Shown here: one piece after another, positions 32,512 through 43,799 of the stretch
Numbering within the stretch: position 1 is the first letter of the stretch
Layout: every line of letters begins with the position of its first letter
Source: Apodemus sylvaticus
Taxonomy: Eukaryota > Chordata > Mammalia > Rodentia > Muridae
Direction: 5' to 3'
NCBI RefSeq assembly: GCF_947179515.1
Contig: NC_067473.1
Coordinates: 80,179,626 to 80,243,625 of the forward strand
Length of the DNA stretch: 64,000 nucleotides
Program-made: the position numbers and the translations under genes
The notes under the pieces: generated by a model
The model's database searches: none
The model's input: the letters and a program-made list of their open reading frames with translations, nothing else
What the model was told of the DNA's origin: nothing

Positions 32512-33710
32512 ACAAACCTATCAAGAAGAATGAGCCCTGACATGCAGAATGGAAGGCGATCCTTTTCTCCCAGGCTTTCTGGAGCTTGGGGAAACATCTC
32601 CACAGGACGTGAGCTCTCCTGGATCTCACAGAGCCTGAACTCTGCTGTTTCTACTTCATGACAGTGGTGTTGCACGGCTGTCCATGCACTTACAGAAAAC
32701 ACAATTAGTCGCCTACTCAACTTATTTAAAATGGATTGAAGCTAAGATCCAAGGAAGCTAAATCCTAGTGGGCTCCCATGAGTGGAGACGCTGAAAGTGT
32801 GACATTTGTCTAGGGTTTCTCACATCTGCCCTTGACACTTGCTTTTGTGCAAAGATCCATTCCTCCCTGTGCCCACTAGTGTCTAGGCAGCTACCTGAAT
32901 GTTGGTGGCGCCCCCTGGTGTCCAGCAATTGAAATTCCTACAGCTACTGTAATGAATAGAACCGGTGATTTGGGGCTGGCTTTTGATTGGGTTTTTGCAT
33001 ATGTGAGTTTCAGGTTTCAAGTCAAGGCTTGAAAACTTTTAATACAGATAATTTAGGCAAAGAATTTCCATGTTGTTTTATTTTACTATTTGAATTTTTT
33101 TTGATAAGTATTTGCTTAACTTCCCTCTAAGAAATCATGAAAAAGGTAAGATTTTCCTTTCTCTTTAGGATGACTTCCTTCTGTCCAGGGCTTGGAAAAC
33201 TTGGATTGTGTGTGAGAAGATAACCCTAATTTTGGGATTTGGAATGAAGTGGGGCTTGACAGAACAGCAGGCCTTTGTTTGGGGTTCCTCTTCCTGACAG
33301 GATTCTCTCTCCACAGACCCAGGCAGGAAGGCAGGTGTGCAGGCTGACTGTCTGCTCACACGGCATGACACCGAGTCTTTTCTAATTTACTGAATTTTCA
33401 GGTGGCCTCATTACCTGCACAGGCAGCATGGGATTTGCCAATTTGCTTAAAATTATGGCAGGGGTCTCCCCGAGTATGATTTCTTTCAGCTTTTAAAAAA
33501 GTCACAATATAACAAAAAGTCTAATATGATGCCATGTTCTTAGAAGGGAAAGAAACTGTCCCAGTGGGAACAGAATCCTTGGGACTGTAGTTCTCAGATG
33601 GCAGCAGTTTTGCCTATAAGGGGCCTGCTGGGATATCTGCAAACATTTTTATTTATCCCGGGAAAGCATCCTGAAATGCTGTTAAGTTCAGGGTCAGTGG
33701 GTCTGATGTG

Positions 33711-33924
33711 GAAAAACACTTTTCTTTTCTTTTTTATTATTTATTTATTATATATGAGCACACTGTAGCTGTCTTCAGACTCACCAGAAGAGGGCATCAG
33801 ATCTCATTACAGATGGTTGTGAGCCACCATGTGGTTGCTGGGAATTGAACTCAGGACCTCTGGAAGAGCAGTCAGTGCTCCTAACCGCTGAGCCATCGCT
33901 CCAGCCAGGAAAAACACTTTTCTT
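33711..33924 (-). mobile_element. B2 SINE with 16-bp target duplications, antisense
   Basis: TTATTATTTATTTATTATATATGAGCACACTGTAGCTGTC...GAGCCATCGCTCCAGCC is a full B2 in reverse. GAAAAACACTTTTCTT is repeated exactly at 33711-33726 and 33909-33924. A young insertion. Confidence 0.95.
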
Positions 33925-34371
33925 AGAATATTTTCATTAGAGGCTAACTGGGAAGATTTCCCTACCTCTGTGAGGGCCCCTCTGAGTGGGCTGGAGTCAG
34001 TAGATTCTACAAATCAGCAGAGACCAAGACAGCAAAGGTGGAGGGAGGCAGGTGGAAGGCAGAGGGAGAAGCCTCTGGAAGGCCAAGGGACTGGTTGAAA
34101 CAGTGGACGTGCACAGAAGTTCAGGGAAGTGTGATATGGACCCCAGTGTGTCCCATCCACCCCACGGCATTGGCTCTGAAGAGTATAGCCACACTCTACA
34201 TTCTGTAAATCCAAGTGGGATGAGGTGCTGGGGCAGCTAGGTCAGGGAGCACCTGAGCTGGGGAGGTGGGGGATCAGGCCTATAGCCGTTTGCTGCCGGC
34301 TGTGCAAGACCTCACCATATAGCTGTATGGGTCTAGGCCAATGATGGCCCTTTGATACTAGGCCTCATTTT

Positions 34372-34703
34372 TGTGACGTTCCTTTTATGTGTCAACTGGG
34401 CTGGGCCATGGTGTTTTGGATGAGATCAAATATTTAGTGGCAGAGTTTAAGTAAAGCAGGTAACTTTTCTAATGTGGTAGACCGTATCCAACCAGATGAC
34501 GGCGTGGATAGGGTAGGAGACTGACTTCCCCAAGCAAGAGGAGTTCTGCAGCTCATGGCCTCTTGCCTGGATCTCCGGCCTGCCAGCTCCACACTGAACA
34601 GTAGGACTTGCTAGTCTCCACAGTCATGTGAGTTAAAAGCTTAAAACAAATCTCTTCCTATGTATAGTTCTTGGGTCATCTGGAGAACCCTGACTAATAC
34701 AGG
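34372..34703 (+). mobile_element. ERVL/MLT-like LTR, sense
   Basis: GTGTCAACTGGGCTGGGCCATGGTG at the left and GGGTCATCTGGAGAACCCTGACTAATACAG at the right are the two ends of an old mammalian ERVL/MaLR-type LTR. Confidence 0.65.
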
Positions 34704-34743
34704 CACCTCAAGACCTCAGTCAATGCCCCTGGTTAGTACTGCC

Positions 34744-35157
34744 TGTCTTAGAGTTCCTAGTGATGTGATGAGATACCATGGGCAAAAGCAACTTGGGGAA
34801 GAAAGGGTTTATTTTGCTTAAGGTTCTGTATCCCTATTCCTCACTAAAGGAAGTCAGAGCAGGATCTCAAAGGGCAGGAGCCTGGAGGCAGGGGCTGATG
34901 CAGAGGCCCTGGAGGGTGCTGCTTATTGGCTTTCTCTTTACAGCTGGTTAGCTTGCTCTCATATAGAACCCAGCACCACCAGCCCAGGGATGGCTTCACC
35001 CACGATTGGCTGGGCCCTCCCCCATTGATCACAATTAAGAAATGCCTTATAGGGTTGCCTACAGCCCCATCTTACAGAGACATTTATTTTCAACTAAGGT
35101 TCTCTCCGCTCAGATGACTTTAGCCTGTGTCAGATTGACATAGAATTAGCTAGCACA
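34744..35157 (-). mobile_element. MaLR LTR (MT-like), antisense
   Basis: TGTCTTAGAGTTCCTAGTGATGTG...GGGTTTATTTTGC...CAGGGATGGCTTCACCC...GTGTCAGATTGACATAGAATTAGCTAGCACA is a complete reverse MaLR LTR with TG...CA ends. Confidence 0.85.
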
Positions 35158-35449
35158 ATCTCCTTATTAAACATCCCCTTGAATTATGAAACAGGAGCGT
35201 AGCAGTTTCCTGCCTCCTTGGAAGCCGCACGAGTGACTGCCGGGTGACCCTGCCTTAGTGGAGGCCCCAGGCTGTTGGGTTTTACAGAGTCAGAACTGTT
35301 TGTTTATGTAAACTCGAGCCAAACATTCCTGTGCTCCAAGAGCAGCAGGCCTGAACCTCCTCCGCGTGCCTGGTGCATTTCTGCTCCATTTGTGGCCAAG
35401 TCAGAACCATTTCCTGGCCTAAAGGAGGCCATGTTTTTCTGACTGTGGG

Positions 35450-35560
35450 AGGCCATCCCACACTCCCATTTTACAGAGGAGGATGCTGAGGTCCACAGTT
35501 GACTTAGCCAGGGTCCGTGGCAAGCTATCGGCCAGGAAGTCAGGCTCCTCTGGCTGTGGT
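35450..35560 (+). mobile_element. MIR-like fragment
   Basis: CCCATTTTACAGAGGAGGATGCTGAGGTCCACAGTTGACTTAGCCAGGGTC...GGAAGTCAGGCTCC is a recognisable MIR core. Confidence 0.7.
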
Positions 35561-36331
35561 GGGCATGTATGGTAGGCCTCCACAGTCCTCATTCCTGCAG
35601 ATGGTGTGGCCAGCTCTGGCCATCCAGTGGCCTGCATTGTACTGCTGGCTCAGCCACCCAGCTCTGGCCCTGAGTCCCAACTCTAATCCTAGCCCATTGC
35701 CCAGTCTACAGAGAGCCATTTGACTCCAGGGACCAGCAGGGACCAGCTGGGGACATGTCTAGGCACTCAAGCCTGTTACACTGTGAGCCGGGGTGTGGCT
35801 TCAGGCCTCAGAGCAGATGTAGGCACTCCTCTTAACCACTTTTCCAGGTCACACAGAGGAGGGTGAGCCTGGAGCAAGGGCATCAGGTGGCCCAGTTTGT
35901 TTGCAGAGGAAACAAGGCAGGGGCGTTTATCGCGGCCACCAGCCCGGCTCTACGCTCTATGGTTAGAGAAGTCTCTGGTGAGCTGTGTTAATATGGTGGT
36001 GTGATGTGGTCCAGGGACCTTTTATATCCTCGAAGAAGGGGAAGCTTAAGGACCAGTCAGCATGGGAGGAGCCAGAAAACTGCAAGAACTCTGCAGGGCT
36101 AAGCTGTGGTACTCCAAGTGAGCCCCGGAAAGACCTGGTCAGCAGACCTGGTCAGCAAAGGCAGAGGGGGCAGACCTCAGAGCCAGGGCAGAGGGAGGTT
36201 TCACAGGTGATAGGTGACCAAAGTTCCTCAGGCATGGGGGTGACCTGACAGCTGTTGCAACTCCTAAGGGGATGTTAGCCCCAGGCTAAGTTGTAAAGAC
36301 GGACCAGGAATGCTTGTAGGGACCCTGGAAA

Positions 36332-36332
36332 G

Positions 36333-36363
<31 letters not shown>

Positions 36364-37026
36364 ATGTGTGTATGTATATATATGTGTGTGTGTATATGTG
36401 TGTGTATATGTGTATGTGTGCATGTGTGTGTATATGTGTATGTGTGCATGTGTATGTGTATGTGTGCATGTGTGCATGTGTATGTGTGCATGTGTATATG
36501 TGTGTGTATATGTGTGTATGTGTATATGTGTATGTGTGTATATGTGTGTGTATATGTGTGTATGTATATGTGTGTATATATGTGTGTGTATGTATATGTG
36601 TGCATATGTATATGTGCATGTGTATGTGTGCATGTGTATGTGTGTGTATGTGTGTATGTATATATGTGTGTGTATGTGTGTGTATATGTGTGTGTATATG
36701 TGTATGTGTGCATGTGTATATGTGTGTGTATGTGTGTATGTGTATATGTGTATGTGTGTATGTGTGTATATGTGTGCATATATGTGTATGTGTGTATGTG
36801 TATGTGTGTATATGTGTGTGTATGTGTGCATGTATATGTGTGCATGTGTATGTGTTCATGTGTATGTGTGTGTATGTGTGTATGTGTATATGTGTATATG
36901 TGTATATGTGTGTGTATATGTGTATGTGTATATGTGTGTGTATGTGTGCATGTATATGTGTGCATGTGTATGTGTGCATGTATATGTGTGCATGTGTATG
37001 TGTGCATGTATATGTGTGCATGTGTA

Positions 37027-37058
<32 letters not shown>
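36332..37058. repeat. ~730-bp (TG)n/(TATG)n alternating purine-pyrimidine tract
   Basis: TGTG, TATG and CATG units alternate over about 730 bp with almost no break in the purine-pyrimidine alternation, a strong Z-DNA-forming composition. Several frames on both strands are open for 250-290 codons, encoding Val/Cys/Met/Tyr or His/Thr/Ile repeats. These are composition artefacts. Nested higher-order units (for example TGTGCATGTGTATG) recur. Confidence 0.97.
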
Positions 37059-37291
37059 TATGGGGGCAGGGGGGAATGGATGATAGAGGAGCCTGTTCCT
37101 CAGAGGGCTGAGTCTCAGGACACAGTTGGAGGACACAGCACCCTGCAGTCCTCAAACTGCTCTCTATGGGAGCTTGAATGGCTAGGGTGGATGGGGAAGT
37201 CTCTCCAAGTTTAACCCTTTCTAAGGCTACTTGTAAATGGCAAGGTTGTGATGGGCTTAGGATACCTGCTTTTGGTCTTCAGACAAGAAGC

Positions 37292-37292
37292 C

Positions 37293-37346
<54 letters not shown>

Positions 37347-37520
37347 CCTCTCCTCTCCATCTCCTACTCTCTCTTTTCCCCTCCCTCCCTCTCTCCCCAT
37401 GTGTTCCTGGCCAGCTTCTCCCTCTTTTCTCTTTCTTTTTCTCCCTTCTCTCTGTCTCTCCCGATTTCCAGCTCCCCTTCCCTTCCTTTCCCTTCCCTTC
37501 CATCTCCCTCCCTTCCATTC
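37292..37520. repeat. (CT)n microsatellite and CT-rich tract
   Basis: A pure (TC)n of about 50 bp is followed by CCTCTCCTCTCC and CCCTTCC units. Confidence 0.95.
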
Positions 37521-37621
37521 CCCCAATAAACTTCCCTTTACACTAGGCCATGGGGATGTAGCAGCATGGGCCAACCGAGGTGCTCCCTCCTGCCACATTA
37601 TACCTCTGTTTTATAAAACAT

Positions 37622-37664
37622 CACCCCCACCCCCACCCCCACCCGCACCCCCACCCGCACCCCT
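37622..37664 (-). repeat. (CCCCCA)n/(CCCGCA)n tract, G-quadruplex-forming on minus strand
   Basis: The plus strand has seven C-runs of 3-5 separated by A or GCA. The minus strand therefore carries seven consecutive GGG-to-GGGGG runs with one- to three-base loops, which fits a G-quadruplex or i-motif. Confidence 0.9.
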
Positions 37665-37959
37665 GAAAAGATGAGATGGTGGCTGGGCCTGAAAAGCTGA
37701 CGGAAAAAGCAAATTCCCTTTGGAAAGGAAAGGTGTTCACCAGTTGGTGGACTGACTCTCAGACACACCTCATGATCTTCTGTGTTTGCTTTGACCACTC
37801 TGCTTTAAGGTCACGCCCAAATGCTCTCTGGAGTCAGTGTGTGCATCTAGTCGGTGTTTAATCCTTGCCTGTCCCCACTCTAGGTTCTTTATGCTTCCTG
37901 GAGATCAAGGAAAGGGAATTCAGTAGGAATCAGGGTGGAGGGTCCTGTAGTTGCTCTGG

Positions 37960-38065
37960 TCCACTCACCGTGGCCATTTTCCTGCTGTGGAAACTGAAGC
38001 CTATAGTGGGGAACTGCCCCTGGTCACACATGGGTTCAGAACTGTGGGACAGTGGACCATGCCAT
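37960..38065 (+). mobile_element. MIR-like fragment
   Basis: CTGCTGTGGAAACTGAAGCCTATAGTGGGGAACTGCCCCTGGTCACACATGGG follows the MIR core. Confidence 0.65.
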
Positions 38066-38078
38066 GAAACCCGGCACC

Positions 38079-38125
38079 TGGGTACCATCTGAGCTGGGAA
38101 CCATCTGAGTGGGGTACCATCTGAG
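38079..38125. repeat. Three imperfect ~17-bp tandem copies (GGTACCATCTGAG)
   Basis: GGGTACCATCTGAGCTG, GGAACCATCTGAGTG and GGGTACCATCTGAG follow one another with one internal change. A local slippage duplication. Confidence 0.85.
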
Positions 38126-38229
38126 ACAGTAGGCCCCTCTCTGCTCCCTACTAGATTCCTGTCCTGGAACACATGCCCATACCCCCCCCCCCCACACACA
38201 CACATCAGTCACATAGCCCAAAACAGAGT

Positions 38230-39170
38230 TTTCCATGCTAATGAGGTACCAAGAGACCTGGGGGTTTAGCTAACAAGCTTCCCTTCACAGACATTCCTCT
38301 CTGAAAAAGGTATTTAATCTCTGATTCACCCTGAGGAGTTGGTATATGTCCATTTTCCACGATGAACAGTCAATAAGCAGTATGGATAGACATGGACTGT
38401 CCCTTCCATCAAAGCCACCATGGGGAACATGGAGAAGACCTTTGCCTATAGAGCCTCAGCCTAAGTCTCCCATAGACGGCCTCTCTGCTCATGCAGACAA
38501 CTGCCGCCAAGCCAAGGAAAATCACTAATGAGCTAAGCCAGAGTTCCCATTTCCCCTGGTTCCTGGTTAGTTGCTATCCTCAGCCCACTGTCCCCAATTC
38601 TGCTCCCCAAACCTCATGACTCAGCAGTGACTGGATGTCCAAGAGTTTGGGGTGCCTAATCCAGGCCTTGTCTCAGGCATGGACCCCTGATCCTTAGTTC
38701 CCAACTCCTCTGTGCAGCACCCCAGTGGCAACTGGATGTCAGGAACCCTAACTACAGCTTCTCATATCTTAGACCATATTCTCCCACCTCCTGAGCAGTG
38801 TCGTGGAGCTTCCCTAAAGCCCAGCACCCAACAGCCGTGGCGTAGGGTCAACACAGTCTAGCGCTCCCTGTGTTTCACCTCTCCAACTACCAGTCCCACA
38901 CCCCAGTGATCGGGCGGAACACGGACTGGACACACAACTGGCATCTCCACAGTCTGCCCACCCAAGCATCATGTCCCACATTCTAACAGCAGCATGGAAC
39001 ACAGACCCACACAGAACAGCGAAGTTTTGAGGAGGCCGAGGCCATCCGTGGTGCTTTTCTAAAGATATAGCAGTCCCTTCTCAGCCTCTAGTCGTGGTCC
39101 CTGAGCCCTGCCATCCAGGTAGCTCCAGGAAAGTCTGGTTATGGTGAGGCAGGTGCTCAAGTGTGATGCC
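38230..39170. other. No gene recognised
   Basis: Unique-looking sequence with only short, unrelated open frames. Nothing nameable is seen. Confidence 0.5.
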
Positions 39171-39173
39171 AGC

Positions 39174-39539
39174 TGTGGTGGTCTGAATATGCTTGGGTCA
39201 GGGAGTGGCACTATTAGGAGGTGTGGCCTTGTTGGGTAGGTGTGGCCTTGTTGGAGTAGGTGTGGTCTTACTGTAGGAAGTGTGTCACTGTGGGGGTGGG
39301 CTTTGAAACCCTTCTTTTATCTGCCTGAACACAGCCTGCTCCTGGCTTCCTTTTGATGAAGATGTAGAACCCTCAGCTCCTCCAGCACCATGCCTGCCTG
39401 GACACTGCTATGCTCCTACTTTGATGATAGTGGACTGGACCACTGAACCAATAAGCCAAATCCAACTAAATGTTGTCCTTTATAAGAGTTGCCTTGGCCA
39501 TGGTATCTCTTCAGAGCAATAGAAACCCTAACTAAGACA
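39174..39539 (+). mobile_element. ORR1/MaLR-like LTR, sense
   Basis: TGTGGTGGTCTGAATATGCTTGG, the repeated GGTGTGGCCTTGTTGG segment, AACTAAATGTTGTCCTTTATAAG and ACCCTAACTAAGACA are hallmarks of an abundant mouse LTR-like family. TG...CA ends give 366 bp. Confidence 0.75.
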
Positions 39540-39999
39540 CTGGTCTAGGCTGATGGTGCTGACTGCTGAACAACACCGTGCTGGTTTTGTACACACTTAC
39601 TACAGCCCACAGGGTCCCTGCCACAGCCCAGGCCCCACCTCCCATAGCTTTGCTGCTTCTCACTCCTCATTGTGAAGCCTTTCTTTGCAGCTCAGGCCAG
39701 TTACCATGATATGACCACAGCTACCCTGCATCTCTTCTTCTACCTTGTGGGCAGGTCCAAGGTTCCCTGAGAAATGCTAAAGGTGCAGGATGGGTAGGGC
39801 ATGGTGTCCTGGACCCTGCCCTTGACAATGGGCTGCTCAGGCACAGACACCACTGCCATCAAACCACTGCTACAATCACTGGGCTCATCATGGTGGCCTT
39901 CCAGGACCTGAGTATAAAGCCTAGAGAGCTGGCCGGAGGCTTGCCATACTCCGAGGCCTCACTCATCTGGGTAGTCAAGGTGGTTTGGGAATGGTTAGT

Positions 40000-40197
40000 T
40001 TTCTGACTGCTTTATTTAACTTAGTTAATGTTCCTGGTATCCATCCACATTGTATAATCTGTCAGTGCTCTGTCTTTTTAAGGCCTAATAATTCTCCACT
40101 GAGTGGAAATAGTATGACTCTTTTGTTTGTTCACTCGTGCGTTCATGGGTTCTTGGGTGTTTCCATCCTTGGAATATTGTGGGTACTGCTGCTATGA
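40000..40197 (-). mobile_element. Ancient L1 fragment, antisense
   Basis: CCTGGTATCCATCCACATTGTATAATCTG...AATAATTCTCCACTGAGTGGA...TTCCATCCTTGGAATATTGTGGGTACTGCTGCTATGAA matches the reverse of the L1 ORF2 C-terminal region, strongly diverged. Confidence 0.7.
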
Positions 40198-40214
40198 AGC
40201 CAACCATGTTTGAA

Positions 40215-40345
40215 AACACGCTAAGCTCATTTAATCCTCCCAGTAGCGTTGTTTCTCATTCCTGTTGTCCAGGTGAAGAGTCAGAGTGTTTAAAGTCACA
40301 CAGCTATCAAGCACCTAAACGGGGCTTCAGAACTGGAGCAGTTCA
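40215..40345 (+). mobile_element. MIR
   Basis: CTAAGCTCATTTAATCCTCCCAGTAGC...GGTGAAGAGTCAGAGTGTTTAAAGTCACACAGCTATC is a clear MIR core. Confidence 0.8.
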
Positions 40346-40349
40346 GCTC

Positions 40350-43110
40350 CCAGGTCTGAGAACATAATGGGTCCCACTGTCCTTTCGAAGCACCTGGAAA
40401 CTGTCCAGCTGGGCCTAGGGAGGACCAGGAAGGTGTTAACCCTGAGATTTGTCAGAAAAAAAGCAATTCCACCATTTGGGCCAAATTTGAAGCAAGCTTG
40501 ATTAAATATTAAATATTGACCAAGAGATGGAGTTTGGTCAGCACTACTCCCTGGAATTTCTCAGCTGAGTGGTTCTGAGATACGTGTGTTGCAGGGGTTT
40601 GTAATCACAAACCTACAGGCCTCTTTTTAGACTGGGGATCAGTCTACATGAGTAAGCTTAAAATGCCTAGAATCTCCTCACCTGATTCTTACAAGCATGG
40701 AGGGAAGGGGGCTGACGTGAGGTGTCTGGGATGCGTGTATCTGCATCGTGTCCCTCTTCTTACACTGATCCCCCACCTAAAAGTAAACTTACTTTTCCAT
40801 AGGGCTTTTGTTATATTCCAAGAACTACAACTCCCAGCATCCCAGAGGATTGCTTGTTTCTTGAGTAGGTGGGGCTTATAGATTAATTCTAGGTATTACA
40901 AAGGCTCCATGGTGCCCATGACTAAATGGTTCACTTGGAGCTCCAGCAAAGAAGACTGGCCCTTCCAGCAGAGGGACATCACAGATGGCTGTGTCTAGTA
41001 ACATCAAGGTCCACCCTGCTTTCCAGTCAAGGTTCCCATGGGAAAATGAGAAAATGAAGGCTAGAGAACCCTAGTGGGTTGCCCTCCCCTCCACCTACTT
41101 CATCATAGCATGAAGGTAGCACAGGGTTCAAAGGAAAACTCACAACCATCTCCCAACCTTCCCAGAGTGGGACTGCGGGGGAATGTGACTGACATTGTGC
41201 CCCATCGCTGACTCCTTTGCCTGAGTAGACCTTTCCTCCTGGTTCTAAGAAGAGGGACACAATGCCGATACCTGCATCCCAGACACTCACATCAGCCCCC
41301 CTCCCTCCTTGCAGCTTCTGTAAGTTCGTGATTCTAACACCACATCATGCCCCCTTTCCCCATCATCTTGCTCCTGCTCTTTCAGTTCTCTCTTCTATGA
41401 TGCTTCCCAAGCCTCCAGGGGGTCAGATAGGTGCATTCACTGCCATTTGCTACAAAAAGAAACTTCTCTGATAAGGCTGAGAGCAGCCCTTGTTTATGAT
41501 GACAAGCACAAATATTTAGAATTTAGTTTTACACCATGTTCATTTGGCAAAAGAACAGTAGTGGGTTCCTGCCTAGGGCCCAGGACCTCCCCAGCCATGG
41601 ATTTTTGATCAAGGTTTTAGCAGGAGATATAATTCATCCCATGGGTCAGGCCTCAGAGCCAATCATAAAGCAGGTGGTTACTCCGTAACAGCTGTGCCAT
41701 TGTTGCACCTGTGGGTGGGTAATCTTGCCTGGCAGTTGATATTGTAGCAAGCACATTTCTGTAAGGTATTTTCTTCCACAGCAGTTCAAGAGTAACTAAA
41801 ACACTGAAGATGGTTAATCCAATCATCCATCGACTTGAAGTTGTGCTGGTAATTTTATGCTATCCACTTTCTCCAATATGGGTTAACTATTTTCCACTTT
41901 GTTGTTCAGAGGTATCTTATTCAGTGATATCTTTAGGCTGTAAATATCATATATCTACTAGTTTTAGCACTTATTGATTATTCTTGCTTGAGTGAATGAT
42001 GGTGATTATTATAGTTGCCAAATGTTGTTGATTCACCAGTTACATCATCCTTTCCACATTTATTGGATGACATTCAAACATTCCTTCCTTTTCATTTGTT
42101 ATCTTATATGAACAGGAACTCAGAGACTCTTGTTATTTCAGTAGGATCATGATCCACAACTTTCTTGACTGACTTATTGGCTCATGCAGATACCTTCTTA
42201 TGGCCAAGAAGATACATTTTTTAACCCTAGCAGTGCTTTTGAGCATTTCCTTAGTAATTTTCTCCTAGTTGGGATGTCTATCGCTTTTAAACTTAATGTT
42301 CAACCATATCACGAGGTCTGGAGGAATGGGGAAGCACCAGGCACTCCGACTGTCTCCCTTCAGCTCTGGTCCCAGACAGAGGTCCAGCCTTTGCCTCCAA
42401 AAGGCATTGGTAGTTCATGAAGCAATGACCCTTTCACCAGAATAAGGATTTGTGCCTGTTCCAAATAATATTGTCCCGGCTCCAACCAGGAATGATAGAA
42501 GCAAACACATCCTATGATAATCCTCAAGCACTTCCTTGGAGCTGAACAGAGTACATCCTTTAGGAGATTTTAGAAGACCGAAGTAGAAGAAAGCTTCCAT
42601 AAATATCAGCTTGATGTGTGCGCCTTGAGCATTTCGACCACCTCAGGGGAAAAGGTCCCAGCAGAACCACTGGACAGGGCACATAGATTTGTGCAGAACA
42701 GGAGACTAAAAGGTCAGAGAGCTGGGTCCTGGGAAGAACAAGAGGTACAAAATGTAAAGTTGGGGAGAGTGGGGTGCCCTTTAGGAGACTTCCTGTACCA
42801 GGGCCACATAGGAAATGCTAGCATCTACATAGCAGCTTGGGGTAAATAAATGACTGGAAGTGAAGAGACCAACTTGATATGGATATATTAACTAAAGTAT
42901 GGCTTCTTTGTTGCTTCACATTGCTTTCTTTTGAGTCTTAGCTGAGAGGAAACGTACTGTGTGGTCAACCTATGACCTCTGACTCTGAATCAGATGAGGA
43001 ACAAGAGGGGAGCAGGACCATCTTGCTCACCGTTTCTTGGCCCTGCCTTTGTAATTTCCCTGAAGGAAACTTCTATGAATTAGCAATTCAATCCTATTAT
43101 ATGAATTGTC
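40350..43110. other. No gene recognised
   Basis: Becomes AT-rich past 41.5 kb. Open frames are short. The 77-93-residue frames near 42.2-43.4 kb show no domain or family match. No splice-bounded exon can be argued. Confidence 0.5.
40824..40843 (+). promoter_or_regulatory. GFY/ZNF143-like motif, intergenic
   Basis: ACTACAACTCCCAGCATCCC closely fits the ACTACAATTCCCAGCATGC promoter element. No CpG island or exon is visible nearby. Confidence 0.45.
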
Positions 43111-43114
43111 TCAT

Positions 43115-43430
43115 TGCTTATGACCAAATACATGGCAGCAAGCAATTTAAGTGAGGAAGGGTTTATCTTGGCTCTCAGTTTAATAGGGAATATAGTTCAT
43201 CATGGTAGGGAAGGCACAGGGCTGGGAGCAGGGGCAGCTGGTAACACCGTGCCTGCTGTCAGGAAGCAGACTGCGAACAGAAAGTGCGACCAGGCAATAA
43301 AACCCCAAGACTCACACTTAGTAATCTGCTTTTTCCCCTACGCATTTTCACCTCCTAAAGGTTTCACAACCTTTCAAAACCAAACTGTCATCTAGAGACC
43401 AAGTATTCTAACCTATGAACCTGTGGGGTC
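43115..43430 (-). mobile_element. ORR1/MaLR-like LTR, antisense
   Basis: GGAAGGGTTTATCTTGGCTCTCAGTTTAATAGGGAATATAGTTCATCATGG is the reverse of a common rodent LTR segment. The rest is diverged. Confidence 0.6.
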
Positions 43431-43437
43431 AGGGAAC

Positions 43438-43798
43438 TGTTATAGTTAGGCCTCTGTTGCAAACACCAACCAAAAGCAAGTTGGGATTGAAAGAGCTTAT
43501 TTTCTTATAGGTTACAGTTCATTGTCAAAGGAAGTCAAGCCAGGAACTCAAGAGAGACCCCTGGAGGCAGGGGTTGAAACTGAGACCGCAGAGGGATGCT
43601 GCTTCCTGACTTGCTCAGCTAGTTTTTCTTGTACAACAGAGACCCAGCATGGCTGAGCCTTCCCATTTCCAGTCATTAATCAAAAAATGCCCCACAAACT
43701 TGCTCACAAGAGAACCTAATAGAAGCAATTGCTCAACTGAGGTTCCCTCTTCTTAAGTAACTCCAGCTTATGTCAAATTGACAAAAGCTAACCAGCAC
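43438..43798 (-). mobile_element. MaLR LTR (MT-like), antisense
   Basis: TGTTATAGTTAGGCCTCTGTTGC...AGCTTATTTTCTTATAGG...GACTTGCTCAGC...TATGTCAAATTGACAAAAGCTAACCAGCACC is a complete reverse MaLR LTR. Confidence 0.75.
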
Positions 43799-43799
43799 C

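Noticed and set aside
36264..37214. Open frames of 180-292 codons on both strands
   Set aside because: They lie in the TG/TATG tract and encode only Val/Cys/Met/Tyr or His/Thr/Ile repeats; open in many frames purely because the repeat lacks stop codons.
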